From Saccharopolyspora rosea (GTDB lineage Bacteria > Actinomycetota > Actinomycetes > Mycobacteriales > Pseudonocardiaceae): 64,000 nt of DNA. The stretch's first letter is position 1; each line of letters opens with the position of its first letter. Positions 27,880 to 37,249 of the stretch are shown here, piece by piece. The position numbers and the translations under genes are program-made. Location of the stretch: assembly GCF_025643595.1 (NCBI RefSeq), contig NZ_CP102826.1, forward strand, positions 4,898,001 through 4,962,000, read 5' to 3'. The notes under the pieces are model-generated. The model saw nothing but the letters and a program-made list of their open reading frames with translations. It searched no databases and had not been told where the DNA came from.

Positions 27880-29277
27880 ATGAACGAAAGTTATGCGTCC
27901 CGGCTGACGGCCGCCGGTGTGGTGGCCGTCAGCATCGGGAACTTCCTCGTCGCCTTCGACGCGTCGTCGGTGAACGTGGCGTTGCCCAGCATCACCGGCT
28001 CCTTGCAGGCGTCGGCGGCCGAACAGCAGTGGTTCCTGGACGGTTACACCATCCCGCTGTGCGTCTTCCTGCTCACCGCAGGGGTGGCCGGTGACCGCTT
28101 CGGCGTGGCCCGCGTGTACCGGGTGTCCACGGCCGTGTTCGCCTTCGCCTCCCTGCTGTGCGCGCTGCCGCAGTCGGGCTGGCAGCTCGTCGCCGCACGC
28201 GTGCTCCAGGGCGCCAGCGCGAGCTTCATGCTCCCGATGACGCTGTCCATCATCACCAAGGGCATCGCCGACCTGACTCGGCGCGCCCGCACCATCGGCG
28301 GGTGGGGCGTGGTCGGCGGCGTCGCCATCGCCTCCGCACCGCTGGCCGGTGGCCTGATCACGCAGTTCGTGGGCTGGCGGTGGCTCTTCCTGGTCAACGT
28401 GCCGGTGTGCGTGTTCGCGCTGGTGCTGATCCGCGGCTTCCGCGACCCGGTCGCCGCCCCGGGGCGGCGTTTCACCGTGCTCCCGCAACTGCTGTTCTGC
28501 CTCACCCTGACCTGCCTGGCCGGGGCGTTGATCGAGGGCGGGCACACGTCGTTCACCGCGCCGCTGGTGGCGATCGCGCTGCTCGGTTTCGCGGTTGCCC
28601 TGGCCGCCCTGGTGCTGACCCAGCTGAAGGCCGACACGCCGCTGGTGCCGCGCGCGCTGTTCACGCACCGCCCGTACCTGCTGGTGATCCTCTCGGGAGG
28701 CATGTACCAGATCGGCTCGTACGGGTCGCTGCTGGTGCTGGCCCTGTTCCTGCAACAGCGCCACGGGCTGACCGCGGAGCAGGCGGGTTACGCCGCACTG
28801 CCCTGCTGCGTGGCGTGGTTGTGCGGGAACCTGCTGGCGAGCCGGGTCACGCCCGCGATCCGGCGGCGGGTGATCCTCGCCAGCGCGCTGATCGGCTTCG
28901 TCGGCGGTGCGGCGGTAGCCGGGCTGTCGCTGAGCGGATCGCTGCCGGTGACGCTCGCCGCGACCACGCTGATCGGACTGCCGTCCGGCCTGCTGGCCTC
29001 GCTGCTCAGCGCGGAAGCGATGCACCTGTGCCCGCCGGAGATCTCCGGGGCGGCGTCCGGGCTGCTCAACACCAGCAGGCAGGTGGGCATGACGGTCGCC
29101 ATCGCCGTGCTCGGCGGTCTCGGCTTCGCCTACCAGCTGCTCGTGCCGATGTCGATCATCGCGGCCGCGTTCCTGCTGGTCGGCGTCAGCTGCGCATCCG
29201 CGTTCGCACTGCGCGCGGACCGGGGGCGCCCCGAGGAGCGGCAACCGGTCGCGCTCGCCGACGAACCCTCGACCTGA
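27880..29277 (+). CDS. DHA2-family MFS exporter (14 membrane segments)
   Basis: A 465-residue proton-driven efflux pump of the EmrB/QacA class. The first segment contains FLVAFDASSVNVALPSI, matching DHA2 motif D1, and ARVLQGASASFMLP corresponds to motif C-like helix 5 region. About 14 hydrophobic segments are seen. It starts 25 bases after the metallolyase gene and is surely co-transcribed with it, so it may export that enzyme's product or confer self-resistance. A strong hairpin follows the stop. Confidence 0.9.
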   Translation: MNESYASRLTAAGVVAVSIGNFLVAFDASSVNVALPSITGSLQASAAEQQWFLDGYTIPLCVFLLTAGVAGDRFGVARVYRVSTAVFAFASLLCALPQSGWQLVAARVLQGASASFMLPMTLSIITKGIADLTRRARTIGGWGVVGGVAIASAPLAGGLITQFVGWRWLFLVNVPVCVFALVLIRGFRDPVAAPGRRFTVLPQLLFCLTLTCLAGALIEGGHTSFTAPLVAIALLGFAVALAALVLTQLKADTPLVPRALFTHRPYLLVILSGGMYQIGSYGSLLVLALFLQQRHGLTAEQAGYAALPCCVAWLCGNLLASRVTPAIRRRVILASALIGFVGGAAVAGLSLSGSLPVTLAATTLIGLPSGLLASLLSAEAMHLCPPEISGAASGLLNTSRQVGMTVAIAVLGGLGFAYQLLVPMSIIAAAFLLVGVSCASAFALRADRGRPEERQPVALADEPST

Positions 29278-29311
29278 TTCCCGGGAACCCGATTCCGACA
29301 ACGCACCGGCG

Positions 29312-29340
29312 ACCACTCGCGCCCTAACGGGCGCGGTGGT
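29312..29340 (+). terminator. Hairpin after the exporter gene
   Basis: ACCAC-(t)-CGCGCCC pairs with GGGCGCG-GTGGT around a TAAC loop, giving 12 bp with one bulge. The following stretch to 29518 shows no gene. Confidence 0.75.
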
Positions 29341-29518
29341 TCGTCGGCTCCACTCCGCACGGCAACGACGGGAAAACCCCGCCGCACGAGGAGAACGCGC
29401 GCTCCGACACGCCACTGTGGACGGTCCGGGGCCGGTCCTCGGAGTTCGGTGGGTCGGAATCGGGCCCGGGACGGGGACGCCGCCGCGGGAGCGGCTGCCG
29501 CCGGTAGATCGCGGAAAC

Positions 29519-30448
29519 TCAGGCGACCCCGTCCACGACGAGGATGACCTTGCCCTTGGCCCGGCCACGGGCGAGGTAGCTCAGCGCGTCGGCGGCCTCG
29601 CGGATCGGCAACATCCGGTCGAGCAGGAGGTGGGTGCCGCCGTCGATCTTGCTCGCGACCAATTCGAGACGGTCGGCGTTCGAGGTGTGGAACACGAATT
29701 CGGCGCGCAGGCCGCGGTCCGCCGCCCGCTCGCCGTCCGGTGGAACCGGAGTCGCCACGAGCAGCCCGCCGGGCTTGAGGACCTCCAGCGACCGCGGCTC
29801 GTTCGCACCTCCCACCGTGTCGAGCACCACGTCCACCTCGGACACCGCCTTCGTGAAATCAGTGCTCGTGTAGTCCACGACCTGGTGGGCGCCGAGCTGC
29901 CGCGCGATATCCAGCCCCTTCCCCGACGCCGTGGCGATGACGTGGGCGCCGAGGTCACGCGCGAACTGGATCGCGAAGCTCCCGACGCCACCGGCCGCGC
30001 CGTGGATCAGGACGCACTGGTCCGGCCGCACGTCGGCGACTTCGACGAGGGCCTGCCAGGCCGTGCCGGCAGCGGTTCCGATCCCGCTGGCAAGGGGCAG
30101 GAGGAGCGACGACGGTGCTGTGACGAGCTGTGCAGCGGGCACGACGGCGAACTCGGCCGCCGCCCCACCACGCGTCGGGTCGAGCCGGGCGATCACCTGA
30201 TCGCCCACCTGCCACCCGGTGACGTCCGCACCGATCTCGGTGATGGTTCCGGACAGGTCGGTACCCAGGACGTAGGGGAACTCGACCGGGAAGAACCCCT
30301 GGAAGCCGCCCGAGGCGATCTTGAGGTCGAGAGGGTTGAGGGCGACCCCGGCGATGCGCACCAGGACCTCGCCCGGACCGGTCGTCGGAGTGCCGACCTC
30401 CGCCACGACCGCTTGCTGGCCGTAGCCGGTGATCTGAACTGCCTTCAC
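29519..30448 (-). CDS. NADP-dependent quinone-oxidoreductase-like MDR protein
   Basis: A 309-residue zinc-independent medium-chain reductase, probably reducing quinones or enones with NADPH. The nucleotide-binding motif HGAAGGVGSFAIQFAR is at about residue 155, and the N-terminal catalytic domain has NPLDLKIASGGF. No zinc ligands are seen. GTG 30448 is preceded by GGAAGGGAG. It lies downstream of an SDR gene on the same strand, with 178 bp between, and may belong to the same regulon as the XRE regulator farther upstream. The physiological substrate is unknown. Confidence 0.88.
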   Translation of the reverse strand: MKAVQITGYGQQAVVAEVGTPTTGPGEVLVRIAGVALNPLDLKIASGGFQGFFPVEFPYVLGTDLSGTITEIGADVTGWQVGDQVIARLDPTRGGAAAEFAVVPAAQLVTAPSSLLLPLASGIGTAAGTAWQALVEVADVRPDQCVLIHGAAGGVGSFAIQFARDLGAHVIATASGKGLDIARQLGAHQVVDYTSTDFTKAVSEVDVVLDTVGGANEPRSLEVLKPGGLLVATPVPPDGERAADRGLRAEFVFHTSNADRLELVASKIDGGTHLLLDRMLPIREAADALSYLARGRAKGKVILVVDGVA

Positions 30449-30626
30449 GCTCTGCTCCCTTCCGGTGCGCGCCGACCAGGACGCGCAGTGGACGCCGGCC
30501 GCGAGCGGGTCGTGGGGACCTCGACCAGCGCATGGCCACGGCCTTGACGTCGGCCGGCGCGCCGCCGTGAGCGGTGTCGATCTCCGCCAGCCGGGCGGGA
30601 GGAGTCGACGCCGGGTGGACCGGCCA

Positions 30627-31424
30627 TCACGCGGCCTCGCCAGGTGCGGGAACCACCTGGCCGCCGCCGAGCGGGTCGGACGCGTTGAGCGCGTCGACGA
30701 CCTGGTCGTAGTCGCCGCGCGCCTCGCCGTAGCGCAGGAATTTCACGCGCTCGACCTGGATCTCCGCCGCATCGGGCTGCGACTCCAGCAAGGCGACGAC
30801 CTCCGCCACGAACTGCTCCAGCGGCATCGCGAACTCGCTGTGCTCCTGTCCGGGCAGCAGCGAGGTGCGGACGGCCGGCGGCTCCAGCTCGACGATCTTC
30901 ACGGTCGTGTCGGCGAGCTGCAGCCGGATCGACTCGCTGAGCATGTGGATCGCGGCCTTCGACGCGTTGTAGCTCGGCGTGATCTTCAGCGGCGCGAACG
31001 CCAGGCCCGAGGAGACGGTGACGATCGTGGCGTCCGGCTGCTCCCGCAGGTGCTCGATGAACGCGGCGATCAGGCGGATCGGGCCGAGCACGTTCGTCGT
31101 CACCACCGCCTCGGCCGAGGCGAGGAAGGACTCGGGCCGGTGCCAGTCCTCGATGCGCATGATGCCGGCCATCGTGACGAGGACGTTGAGGTCCGGGTGC
31201 TTCGCCAGCACCTCTTGCGCGGCGGAGTCGATGCTCGCGGCATCCGTCGTGTCGATCCGCACGGTGTCGATGCCAGGGTGCTCCGCGGCGATCCGGTCGA
31301 GGAGCTCGGTGCGCCGGCCGCCGACGATGACGGTGTTGCCCCGGGCGTGCAGCTCCAGGGCGAGCGCGAGACCGATCCCGCTCGTGGAGCCGGGGATGAA
31401 GATGGTGTTTCCGGAGATGTTCAT
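30627..31424 (-). CDS. Short-chain dehydrogenase/reductase (DltE/YdfG-like)
   Basis: A 265-residue Rossmann oxidoreductase. The cofactor motif is GSTSGIGLALA near residue 12, NNAG is replaced by VTMAGIM, and the catalytic triad is Ser in TVSSGLAF and YNASK further on. The C terminus has EPPAVRTSLLPG, typical of DltE-like SDRs. ATG 31424 is the start. The divergent XRE regulator begins 100 bp away, so the intergenic region probably holds a shared operator. This pairing of SDR and regulator is common in actinomycetes and usually self-regulated. Confidence 0.9.
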   Translation of the reverse strand: MNISGNTIFIPGSTSGIGLALALELHARGNTVIVGGRRTELLDRIAAEHPGIDTVRIDTTDAASIDSAAQEVLAKHPDLNVLVTMAGIMRIEDWHRPESFLASAEAVVTTNVLGPIRLIAAFIEHLREQPDATIVTVSSGLAFAPLKITPSYNASKAAIHMLSESIRLQLADTTVKIVELEPPAVRTSLLPGQEHSEFAMPLEQFVAEVVALLESQPDAAEIQVERVKFLRYGEARGDYDQVVDALNASDPLGGGQVVPAPGEAA

Positions 31425-31523
31425 GCTTCGAGCCTGGCCGGTCGGCCGCGGCAGGTGCAGAGACCGGTCATCGGGGGATCCGCGGTCCCTGGTTCGCGCT
31501 CGGCCGGTGCGGATACTGGGATC

Positions 31524-32378
31524 GTGGACCGTGCAGCACTGGCGGCCTTCCTGCGCCGCCGTCGGGAGACGTTGCAGCCCGAGGACGTCGGGCTCGCCAC
31601 GGGTGCGCGTCGCCGGGCCCGCGGCCTGCGGCGCGAGGAGGTCGCGGCGCTGGCCGCGATGTCGACCGACTACTACACCCGGCTCGAACAGCGGCGCGGC
31701 CCGCAGCCCAGCGAGCAGACGCTCGCGTCGCTCGCCCGGGCGCTGCGGTTGACGGACAGCGAGCGCGACTACCTGTTCCAGGTGGCGGGGCGCAACGCCC
31801 CGTCCCCGGTGTGGACCGCGACGCATGTCGCTCCCGCGCTGCTGCGCGTGTTGGACCGCCTTGCGGACACCCCGGCGCTCATCCTGTCCAACCTCGGCGA
31901 GACGCTCGTGCAGAACCGGATGGCCGAAGCCCTCTTCGGCGACAAGTCCAGCTGCACGGGACTCGCTCGCAGTGAGGTCTACCGGTGGTTCACAGATCCC
32001 TCCGAGCGGCTGCGCTACCCCGAGGACGACCGCGACCGGCAGAGCCGCGCCCAGGTCGCGAACCTGCGCGCCGCCTACGGAGCGATGGGCTCGCGGTCCC
32101 GGGCCGGCGAGATCGTGCGAGCGCTCCAGGAGGAGAGCGCCGAGTTCGCCGAGCTGTGGGAACGGCACGATGTCGCCAAGCGCTTCCAGGACCACAAGAT
32201 CCTCATCCATCCCCAACTCGGCGCGATCGAGCTCGACTGCCAGGTGCTGTTCACCGAGGACCAGTCCCAGGCCCTGCTCGTGCTCACCGCTGCCCCGCGC
32301 ACCGAGGACCACGAGAAGTTGCGACTGCTCGGCGTGCTGGGCAACGAACGCTTCTCCACCGACGCGCGCCCCGGCTAG
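31524..32378 (+). CDS. XRE-family regulator with MmyB-like ligand-binding domain
   Basis: A 284-residue transcription factor. The N-terminal helix-turn-helix lies in GLRREEVAALAAMSTDYYTRLEQRRG (about 32-57), and the C-terminal MmyB-like domain covers about 105-275 (VLDRLADTPALILSNLGE, NLRAAYG). Such regulators typically control a divergent SDR gene, as here. GTG 31524 was chosen because the conserved start LAAFLRRRRETLQPEDVG follows directly. The ligand is unknown; fatty-acid-like ligands have been suggested for this domain. Confidence 0.9.
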   Translation: MDRAALAAFLRRRRETLQPEDVGLATGARRRARGLRREEVAALAAMSTDYYTRLEQRRGPQPSEQTLASLARALRLTDSERDYLFQVAGRNAPSPVWTATHVAPALLRVLDRLADTPALILSNLGETLVQNRMAEALFGDKSSCTGLARSEVYRWFTDPSERLRYPEDDRDRQSRAQVANLRAAYGAMGSRSRAGEIVRALQEESAEFAELWERHDVAKRFQDHKILIHPQLGAIELDCQVLFTEDQSQALLVLTAAPRTEDHEKLRLLGVLGNERFSTDARPG

Positions 32379-32529
32379 CCGACGCGTCCACCGGCTTCGA
32401 CACCAGCAGCACGCGCCGCTGACGGCCCGAACCGTTCCCCGGACACCTTCGCGGAGTTACGATGTATAACATAAGCGTTGGTTGATAACGGCGGAAAGTC
32501 TTCGTCGCACCTGTCGAAAGGATCACGTC

Positions 32530-33489
32530 ATGGCCGCAGCACCGGGTTCGCTCCACACCGTCCTGGGGGCCGGCCCCGCGGGCACCTCCGTCGCCGTGGA
32601 GCTCGCGCGCCGCGGGCACGCGGTCCGGCTGGTCGACCGCGCCGGTTCCGGGGAGCCGCTGGACGGCATCGAGCGCGCCAGCGGGGATGTCGGCACGGTG
32701 GAAGGGGCGCTCGCCGCGATCGAGGGCGCGGACGTCGTCTACCACTGCGTCAACGTCGCCTACCACTTGCAGGTCGACGTCATGCCCGGCATCCAGGAGG
32801 CGGTTCTGGGCGCGGTGGCGCGCACCGGTGCGCGCCTGGTCGTGCTGGACACGCTGTACCCGTACGGCGAGACGCACGGCGAGGTCATGACGGAGGACAC
32901 CCCGTGGCGGGCGACCACGGCCAAGGGCAAGATGCGTGCCGCGCTGGACGAGAACTACCTCACCGCGCACCGGGAGGGCCGCGCGAAGGTCGCGCTGGGC
33001 CGCTCGGCGGACTTCGTCGGGCCCCGGGTGCTGAACTCCACGCTGGGCGGGGCCGTCTTCCCGGCTGCGCTCACGGGCGGCGAGGTCCTGGCGCTCGGCG
33101 ACATCGACCTCAAGCACAGCTACACCAGCATCCTCGACGTGGCCCGGGGTCTGGCCGTGCTCGGCGAGAACCCCTCAGGAGACGGCCGGGTCTGGCACCT
33201 GCCCACCGCCCCCGCCCGCACGACGCGCGAGATCTTCACCGTGCTGGGCAACCTGGTCGGCCACCCGCTCCAGACCGTCGCGATGGACGAGCCGCACGCC
33301 TTCGGGCCGTTCGACGAGACGTTCATGAACTCCTACGCCGAGCTGTTCTACCAGCACACCGAGCCGCAGATCATGGACTCCACCGCTTTCCAGCGGGAGT
33401 TCGGTGTCGAGCCCACCCCGATCGAGACCACGCTGAAGGAGACCCTGGAGTGGTACCGGGGCTTTCTCGCCTCCCAGGCGAAGGGCTGA
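32530..33489 (+). CDS. NAD-dependent epimerase/dehydratase-like (atypical SDR) protein
   Basis: A 319-residue extended-SDR protein of the NmrA/epimerase type. The cofactor loop VLGAGPAGTSVAVELARRG starts at about residue 11, close to the GxxGxxG pattern. DTLYPYGETHG places the catalytic tyrosine near 115, although the usual YxxxK lysine is not obvious (PWRATTAKGKMRA lies nearby). ATG 32530 has AAAGGA 8 bases upstream. A TetR gene follows after a terminator-like hairpin. AT-rich promoter-like sequence (tataacataag) lies at 32463-32475. The substrate is unknown. Confidence 0.82.
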   Translation: MAAAPGSLHTVLGAGPAGTSVAVELARRGHAVRLVDRAGSGEPLDGIERASGDVGTVEGALAAIEGADVVYHCVNVAYHLQVDVMPGIQEAVLGAVARTGARLVVLDTLYPYGETHGEVMTEDTPWRATTAKGKMRAALDENYLTAHREGRAKVALGRSADFVGPRVLNSTLGGAVFPAALTGGEVLALGDIDLKHSYTSILDVARGLAVLGENPSGDGRVWHLPTAPARTTREIFTVLGNLVGHPLQTVAMDEPHAFGPFDETFMNSYAELFYQHTEPQIMDSTAFQREFGVEPTPIETTLKETLEWYRGFLASQAKG

Positions 33490-33515
33490 TCCGGCAGGTC
33501 GCAGGCGTTCGGCAA

Positions 33516-33544
33516 CCCTCTCCCGGCAAGGACCCGGGGGAGGG
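33516..33544 (+). terminator. Hairpin after the epimerase gene
   Basis: An 11-bp stem (ccctctcccgg with ccgggggaggg, one U-G pair) and a 7-base loop, followed by ctttgccc. Confidence 0.7.
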
Positions 33545-33631
33545 CTTTGCCCTATCACACCAGCGATACGGTGACGCATACGATACGAGCTGAACGACGC
33601 GGTCCGGCGCGACCGGCGACAGGAGGCGGGG

Positions 33632-34339
33632 ATGGCAGTCCGCGTGAACAGTCCGCGTGCGCGGTACCGGGAACAGACCCGCTCGGAGATCAAGGAAGCG
33701 GCCGTGCGGCAGCTGGCCGACGGCGGCATCGAGGGCGTGGCGCTCCTGCGGATCGCGAAGGAGATCGGGATGTCCGGCCCGGCGCTCTACCGCTACTTCG
33801 CCAGCCGCGATGACCTGCTGGCGGAGCTGGTGCACGACGCCTACCAAGCCGCGGCCGCAGCCGTCCACGAGGTGGACATCGAAGCGGGTGGGCGGACCGC
33901 GCTCCACGCCCTGACCAGCGCCTACCGAGCGTGGGCCGTGGCACAGCCGCACCTGTACCTGCTCATCCAGGGCACCCCGGTGCCGGGCTTCACGGCGCCG
34001 GCCGAGACCGTGCTGAAGGCGCGCTCCGTCCTGGGTCCCTTCCTGACCGTCTTCACCCAGGGGCGGCCGTTGGTCTCCGTGGACCCGCTCCTCGCGCAGC
34101 TGCGGGTATGGCTGCACGAAAAGCCCGAGGTGGCGGACTGGGTCGAGCAGTGGACCGGTCAGTCCGCCGCCGCGCCCCCCGCGGCCATCGCGCTGACCGG
34201 GGCCGTGATGACCTGGCCGCAGATGCACGGCACGGTCAGCCTGGAGATCACCGGCCAGTTCACCGGCATGGGCCACGACCCCGCCACCCTGCTCAACGTC
34301 CAGATGGCACTCCTGGCCGACGCCTTCCAGCTCCCCTGA
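33632..34339 (+). CDS. TetR/AcrR-family regulator with WHG domain
   Basis: A 235-residue repressor-type protein. The helix-turn-helix is at about 33-60 (GGIEGVALLRIAKEIGMSGPALYRYF). The C-terminal part (HALTSAYRAWAVAQPHLYLLIQGTPVPGF) resembles the WHG-type ligand-binding domain. ATG 33632 has AGGAGG 6 bases upstream. Two CGATAC direct repeats lie in its promoter at about 33565-33590. It probably controls itself and the upstream epimerase gene; the ligand is unknown. Confidence 0.9.
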   Translation: MAVRVNSPRARYREQTRSEIKEAAVRQLADGGIEGVALLRIAKEIGMSGPALYRYFASRDDLLAELVHDAYQAAAAAVHEVDIEAGGRTALHALTSAYRAWAVAQPHLYLLIQGTPVPGFTAPAETVLKARSVLGPFLTVFTQGRPLVSVDPLLAQLRVWLHEKPEVADWVEQWTGQSAAAPPAAIALTGAVMTWPQMHGTVSLEITGQFTGMGHDPATLLNVQMALLADAFQLP

Positions 34340-34410
34340 CCGCCAGGGCTCCGTTCCGCCGCAGCGTGGGCAGCCCTGCCGAACGACAGCTCCGATTCGT
34401 CCCATGTGGA

Positions 34411-34482
34411 CTCTCCCGCCGCATCGCTGGCGCCGCTCACCGCGCCCCTTCCGGGAGCAGGTTCGAAGACAGGCTCTGAGGT
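34411..34482 (-). repeat. Intergenic repeat family, copy E (inverted)
   Basis: Read on the minus strand it runs gagcctgtcttcgaacctgc, then tcccggaaggggcgcggtga, then gcggcgccagc. It matches copy B closely over about 50 bases. It marks the left edge of the amidase and lactate-oxidation block. Confidence 0.65.
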
Positions 34483-34556
34483 TCAACCCACCGCGGGCGG
34501 CGCGGCCTGCCGACGGCGGTTGCGGTCGGCGGCGTCGGACACCGACACTTCCCGCC

Positions 34557-35528
34557 ATGACAGGCACCGACGTGGGTGTGCGGCTGGCCGCCGCCGTCCG
34601 AACCCGGGAATCCGCCACCGCGGACGGGACCACCACCGTGCTGGCCGAACTGGCTGCCGTCGTCCCCTACGATTGCGCGGCGCTGCTGCGCTGGGATCCG
34701 GCCGCGGGCCTGCACCGGCCGGTCGCCAACGTCGGCTACACGGCCCCCGCCATCGAGTTCATGAGCCGGTGCATGCACCGGGATCCGCTGTTCCCGCGCG
34801 CCCGACGGGCCGTCCGCCCGCTGCGGGTCCGCGACATCCCGCACGCCTCGCGCAACACGCCGTCCTTTCGTGAGGTGATCGGCCCGCTCGGGTTCGCCGA
34901 CGGCATGACGACCTGCCTGTTCATCGGCCGCCACTACGTCGGGATGCTCAACCTCAGCAGCACCGACGCCCGGCACCCCGACGACACCGGCCGGGATCTG
35001 GTCACCCTGCTCGCCGGCAGCCTTGCCGAGCTGATCATCCCCCGCTGGCCGGACGGACTGGCGGATGACGGGGATTCGGTGGTGAACCTGACCGACGGCA
35101 CGGTCAGCGCAACGGCGACGGCCGTGCCGGACCTCGCCGACCCCACGTCCCCGCTGCTCGCCGAACTCCGCCGACTGGGGGCGGCCGGACCGGTACCGGC
35201 CTCGCTGCTCCTGCTGCACGGCCGCACGCTGGTGCGGTGCCGGCTGGTCCGCGAAGGCGGCGCTGTGCTCGCCGCCTGCCGCCCGGTTGACCGGCCGCAC
35301 GGCCTGTCCCTGCGCGAGATCGAGGTGCTGGCGGCGCTCGCCAGCGGTACCACCAACCGGGAGATCGCCGCGCAACTGGGCGTGAGTCACCGCACCGTCG
35401 CCACCCACGTCGAGCACATCCTGGCCAAACTGGACCTGACCAACCGGACCGCGGCTGCCGCGACGGCCGCCCGCTGGGGACTGCACCAGACGGGCACCGC
35501 CCCGGCCACCACCGAAGCGGATCCGTGA
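34557..35528 (+). CDS. LuxR-type regulator with GAF-like sensor domain
   Basis: A 323-residue regulator. The N-terminal 165 residues look GAF-like (VVPYDCAALLRWDPAAG, LFIGRHYVGMLNLSS). The C terminus is a LuxR helix-turn-helix (LSLREIEVLAALASGTTNREIAAQLGVSHRTVATHV, about 245-285). There is no receiver domain. It sits 66 bp upstream of, and on the same strand as, the amidase gene, which it probably regulates. ATG 34557 starts the protein, with only a weak ribosome-binding site. Confidence 0.88.
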   Translation: MTGTDVGVRLAAAVRTRESATADGTTTVLAELAAVVPYDCAALLRWDPAAGLHRPVANVGYTAPAIEFMSRCMHRDPLFPRARRAVRPLRVRDIPHASRNTPSFREVIGPLGFADGMTTCLFIGRHYVGMLNLSSTDARHPDDTGRDLVTLLAGSLAELIIPRWPDGLADDGDSVVNLTDGTVSATATAVPDLADPTSPLLAELRRLGAAGPVPASLLLLHGRTLVRCRLVREGGAVLAACRPVDRPHGLSLREIEVLAALASGTTNREIAAQLGVSHRTVATHVEHILAKLDLTNRTAAAATAARWGLHQTGTAPATTEADP

Positions 35529-35594
35529 TCCGACCGATGTGCCGGCCAGTCCGCGACTCCTATCGTGGCCTCCCCCGCAGCGTGAGGAGGCCAC

Positions 35595-37031
35595 ATGGAC
35601 GTCAGGGAGTACGCCGCATTCGACGGGCTCGGCTTGGCTGAGCTGATCCGCACCGGGCAGGTCGCGGCGGCCGAGGTGCACGAGGCCGCGATGGAGGCGA
35701 TCGACCGGGCGAATCCAGAGCTCAACGCCCTCGTAGGCGACCGCTTCCCGGCTCCGCTGGCGCACACGGTGGACGGTCCGTTCGGTGGTGTTCCACTTGC
35801 GCTGAAGGATCTCATCCTGCACGCGGCGGACGTGCCGATGCAGGCCGGGAGCCGACTTCTCGGCCCTGGCGTGACGCTGTCCTACGACACCGACCTGATG
35901 CGCCGCTTCCGAGCCGCCGGGTTCGCCGCGCTGGCCCGTACGGCCACTTCCGAGTTCGGATTCGCCGCCACGGCGGAGGCGCTGGTGAACGGTCCCACTC
36001 GCAACCCCTGGGACCTCACCCGCAGTCCGGGCGGGTCCAGCGGTGGGTCGGCCGCCCTGGTCGCCGCAGGCGCGGTGCCGGTAGCCCACGCCAACGACGG
36101 CGGCGGGTCCATTCGCGTCCCCGCGGCGTGCTGCGGCCTGGTCGGGCTCAAACCCAGCCGGGGCCGGACCACACCTGGCCCGGACCACGCCGACCCGCTC
36201 CTCGGCTTGGGCGTGGAATTCGTCCTGACCCGAACGGTGCGTGACTGCGCTGCCGCGTTGGACGCGGTGCACGGTGCCGAACCCGGCGATCGGTACTTGT
36301 TGCCGCCTCCCCAGCGCCCATATGCCGAGGAGGCGGTGAGCGACCCCCGGCGGCTGCGGATCGCCGTGACCACAGATCCGTTGCTCGGTGACACCACTGT
36401 GGACAGTTCCTGTCGGATCGGCGCGGAGGCGGTGGCCCGTCGGCTTGAGACGCTGGGCCACCACGTCAGCTACGCCGCGCCAGTGATCGACGCCGAGTCC
36501 TTCGGCGAGGCGAACTGCGTCGCGTGGTCCGGGTTCCTGGCCGCCGAAATATGCGACCTGGCCGCCGGTGCGGGCGTCGCGATGGATGCCCAGCACCTCG
36601 AAGCCACGACCCTGGCGTGCGTCGAGTACGGCCAGTCGCTCACGGCGATGGACGTGTTCGCCGCCCAGAACACGTTCAACGACATCACCCGTCAGGTGGC
36701 CGCGTTCTTCACCGAGTACGACGTGCTGCTCAGCCCGACCACGACTCGGCCCAACTTCGCGCTCGGCGAACTGGACGCCAACGACACGTCGCTGGACGCG
36801 CGGGGCTGGCACGACGCGCTGTTCGAGGTCGGCACCTTCACCGGCCTGTTCAACGCGACCGGGCAGCCGGCTATCAGCCTGCCGCTCCACACGTCCCCGC
36901 AGGGCTGGCCGGTCGGGGTCCAGCTGGTGGGCCGGTACGCCGATGAGGCCACGTTGCTGGCCCTCGCCGGACAGTTGGAGCGCGCCATGCCGTGGGCGGA
37001 CCGACGGCCCAGCGTGCACGTGTCGCACTGA
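35595..37031 (+). CDS. Amidase-signature family amidase
   Basis: A 478-residue amide hydrolase. The Ser-cisSer-Lys triad is visible: Lys in GVPLALKDL near residue 75, cis-Ser in SPGGSSGGSAA near 150 and nucleophile Ser in NDGGGSIRVPAACCG near 172. The closest type is the aliphatic or 6-aminohexanoate-dimer amidase group; the substrate cannot be named. ATG 35595 has GAGGAGG 6 bases upstream. It is followed by a truncated dehydrogenase and a lactate monooxygenase, all on the same strand. Confidence 0.92.
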   Translation: MDVREYAAFDGLGLAELIRTGQVAAAEVHEAAMEAIDRANPELNALVGDRFPAPLAHTVDGPFGGVPLALKDLILHAADVPMQAGSRLLGPGVTLSYDTDLMRRFRAAGFAALARTATSEFGFAATAEALVNGPTRNPWDLTRSPGGSSGGSAALVAAGAVPVAHANDGGGSIRVPAACCGLVGLKPSRGRTTPGPDHADPLLGLGVEFVLTRTVRDCAAALDAVHGAEPGDRYLLPPPQRPYAEEAVSDPRRLRIAVTTDPLLGDTTVDSSCRIGAEAVARRLETLGHHVSYAAPVIDAESFGEANCVAWSGFLAAEICDLAAGAGVAMDAQHLEATTLACVEYGQSLTAMDVFAAQNTFNDITRQVAAFFTEYDVLLSPTTTRPNFALGELDANDTSLDARGWHDALFEVGTFTGLFNATGQPAISLPLHTSPQGWPVGVQLVGRYADEATLLALAGQLERAMPWADRRPSVHVSH

Positions 37032-37249
37032 GCCGCGGCAGGACCAGCCGCACCGGGAGCGCCGGTTCGGGCGGGCCAGCGGTCCCGATACCGCCGTCAC
37101 CGACCCCAAAACCGTTGCCCCCAAAGGAAATCGGGTCTGGTCTGTCCGTCCCGGTCCACCGCATCAGCCCGTTCGTCGGATCGTTCGGCGGGCACTGCAC
37201 CGTGAGGCCGCTGTTCGTCGCAGGGCGTGGCGGTGGGCGCAGCAGGACC

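Noticed and set aside
36992..37249. The proline-rich upstream part of the dehydrogenase frame as a genuine N-terminal domain
   Set aside because: It overlaps the amidase gene, has no ribosome-binding site, and replaces the cofactor-binding fold that the enzyme needs.
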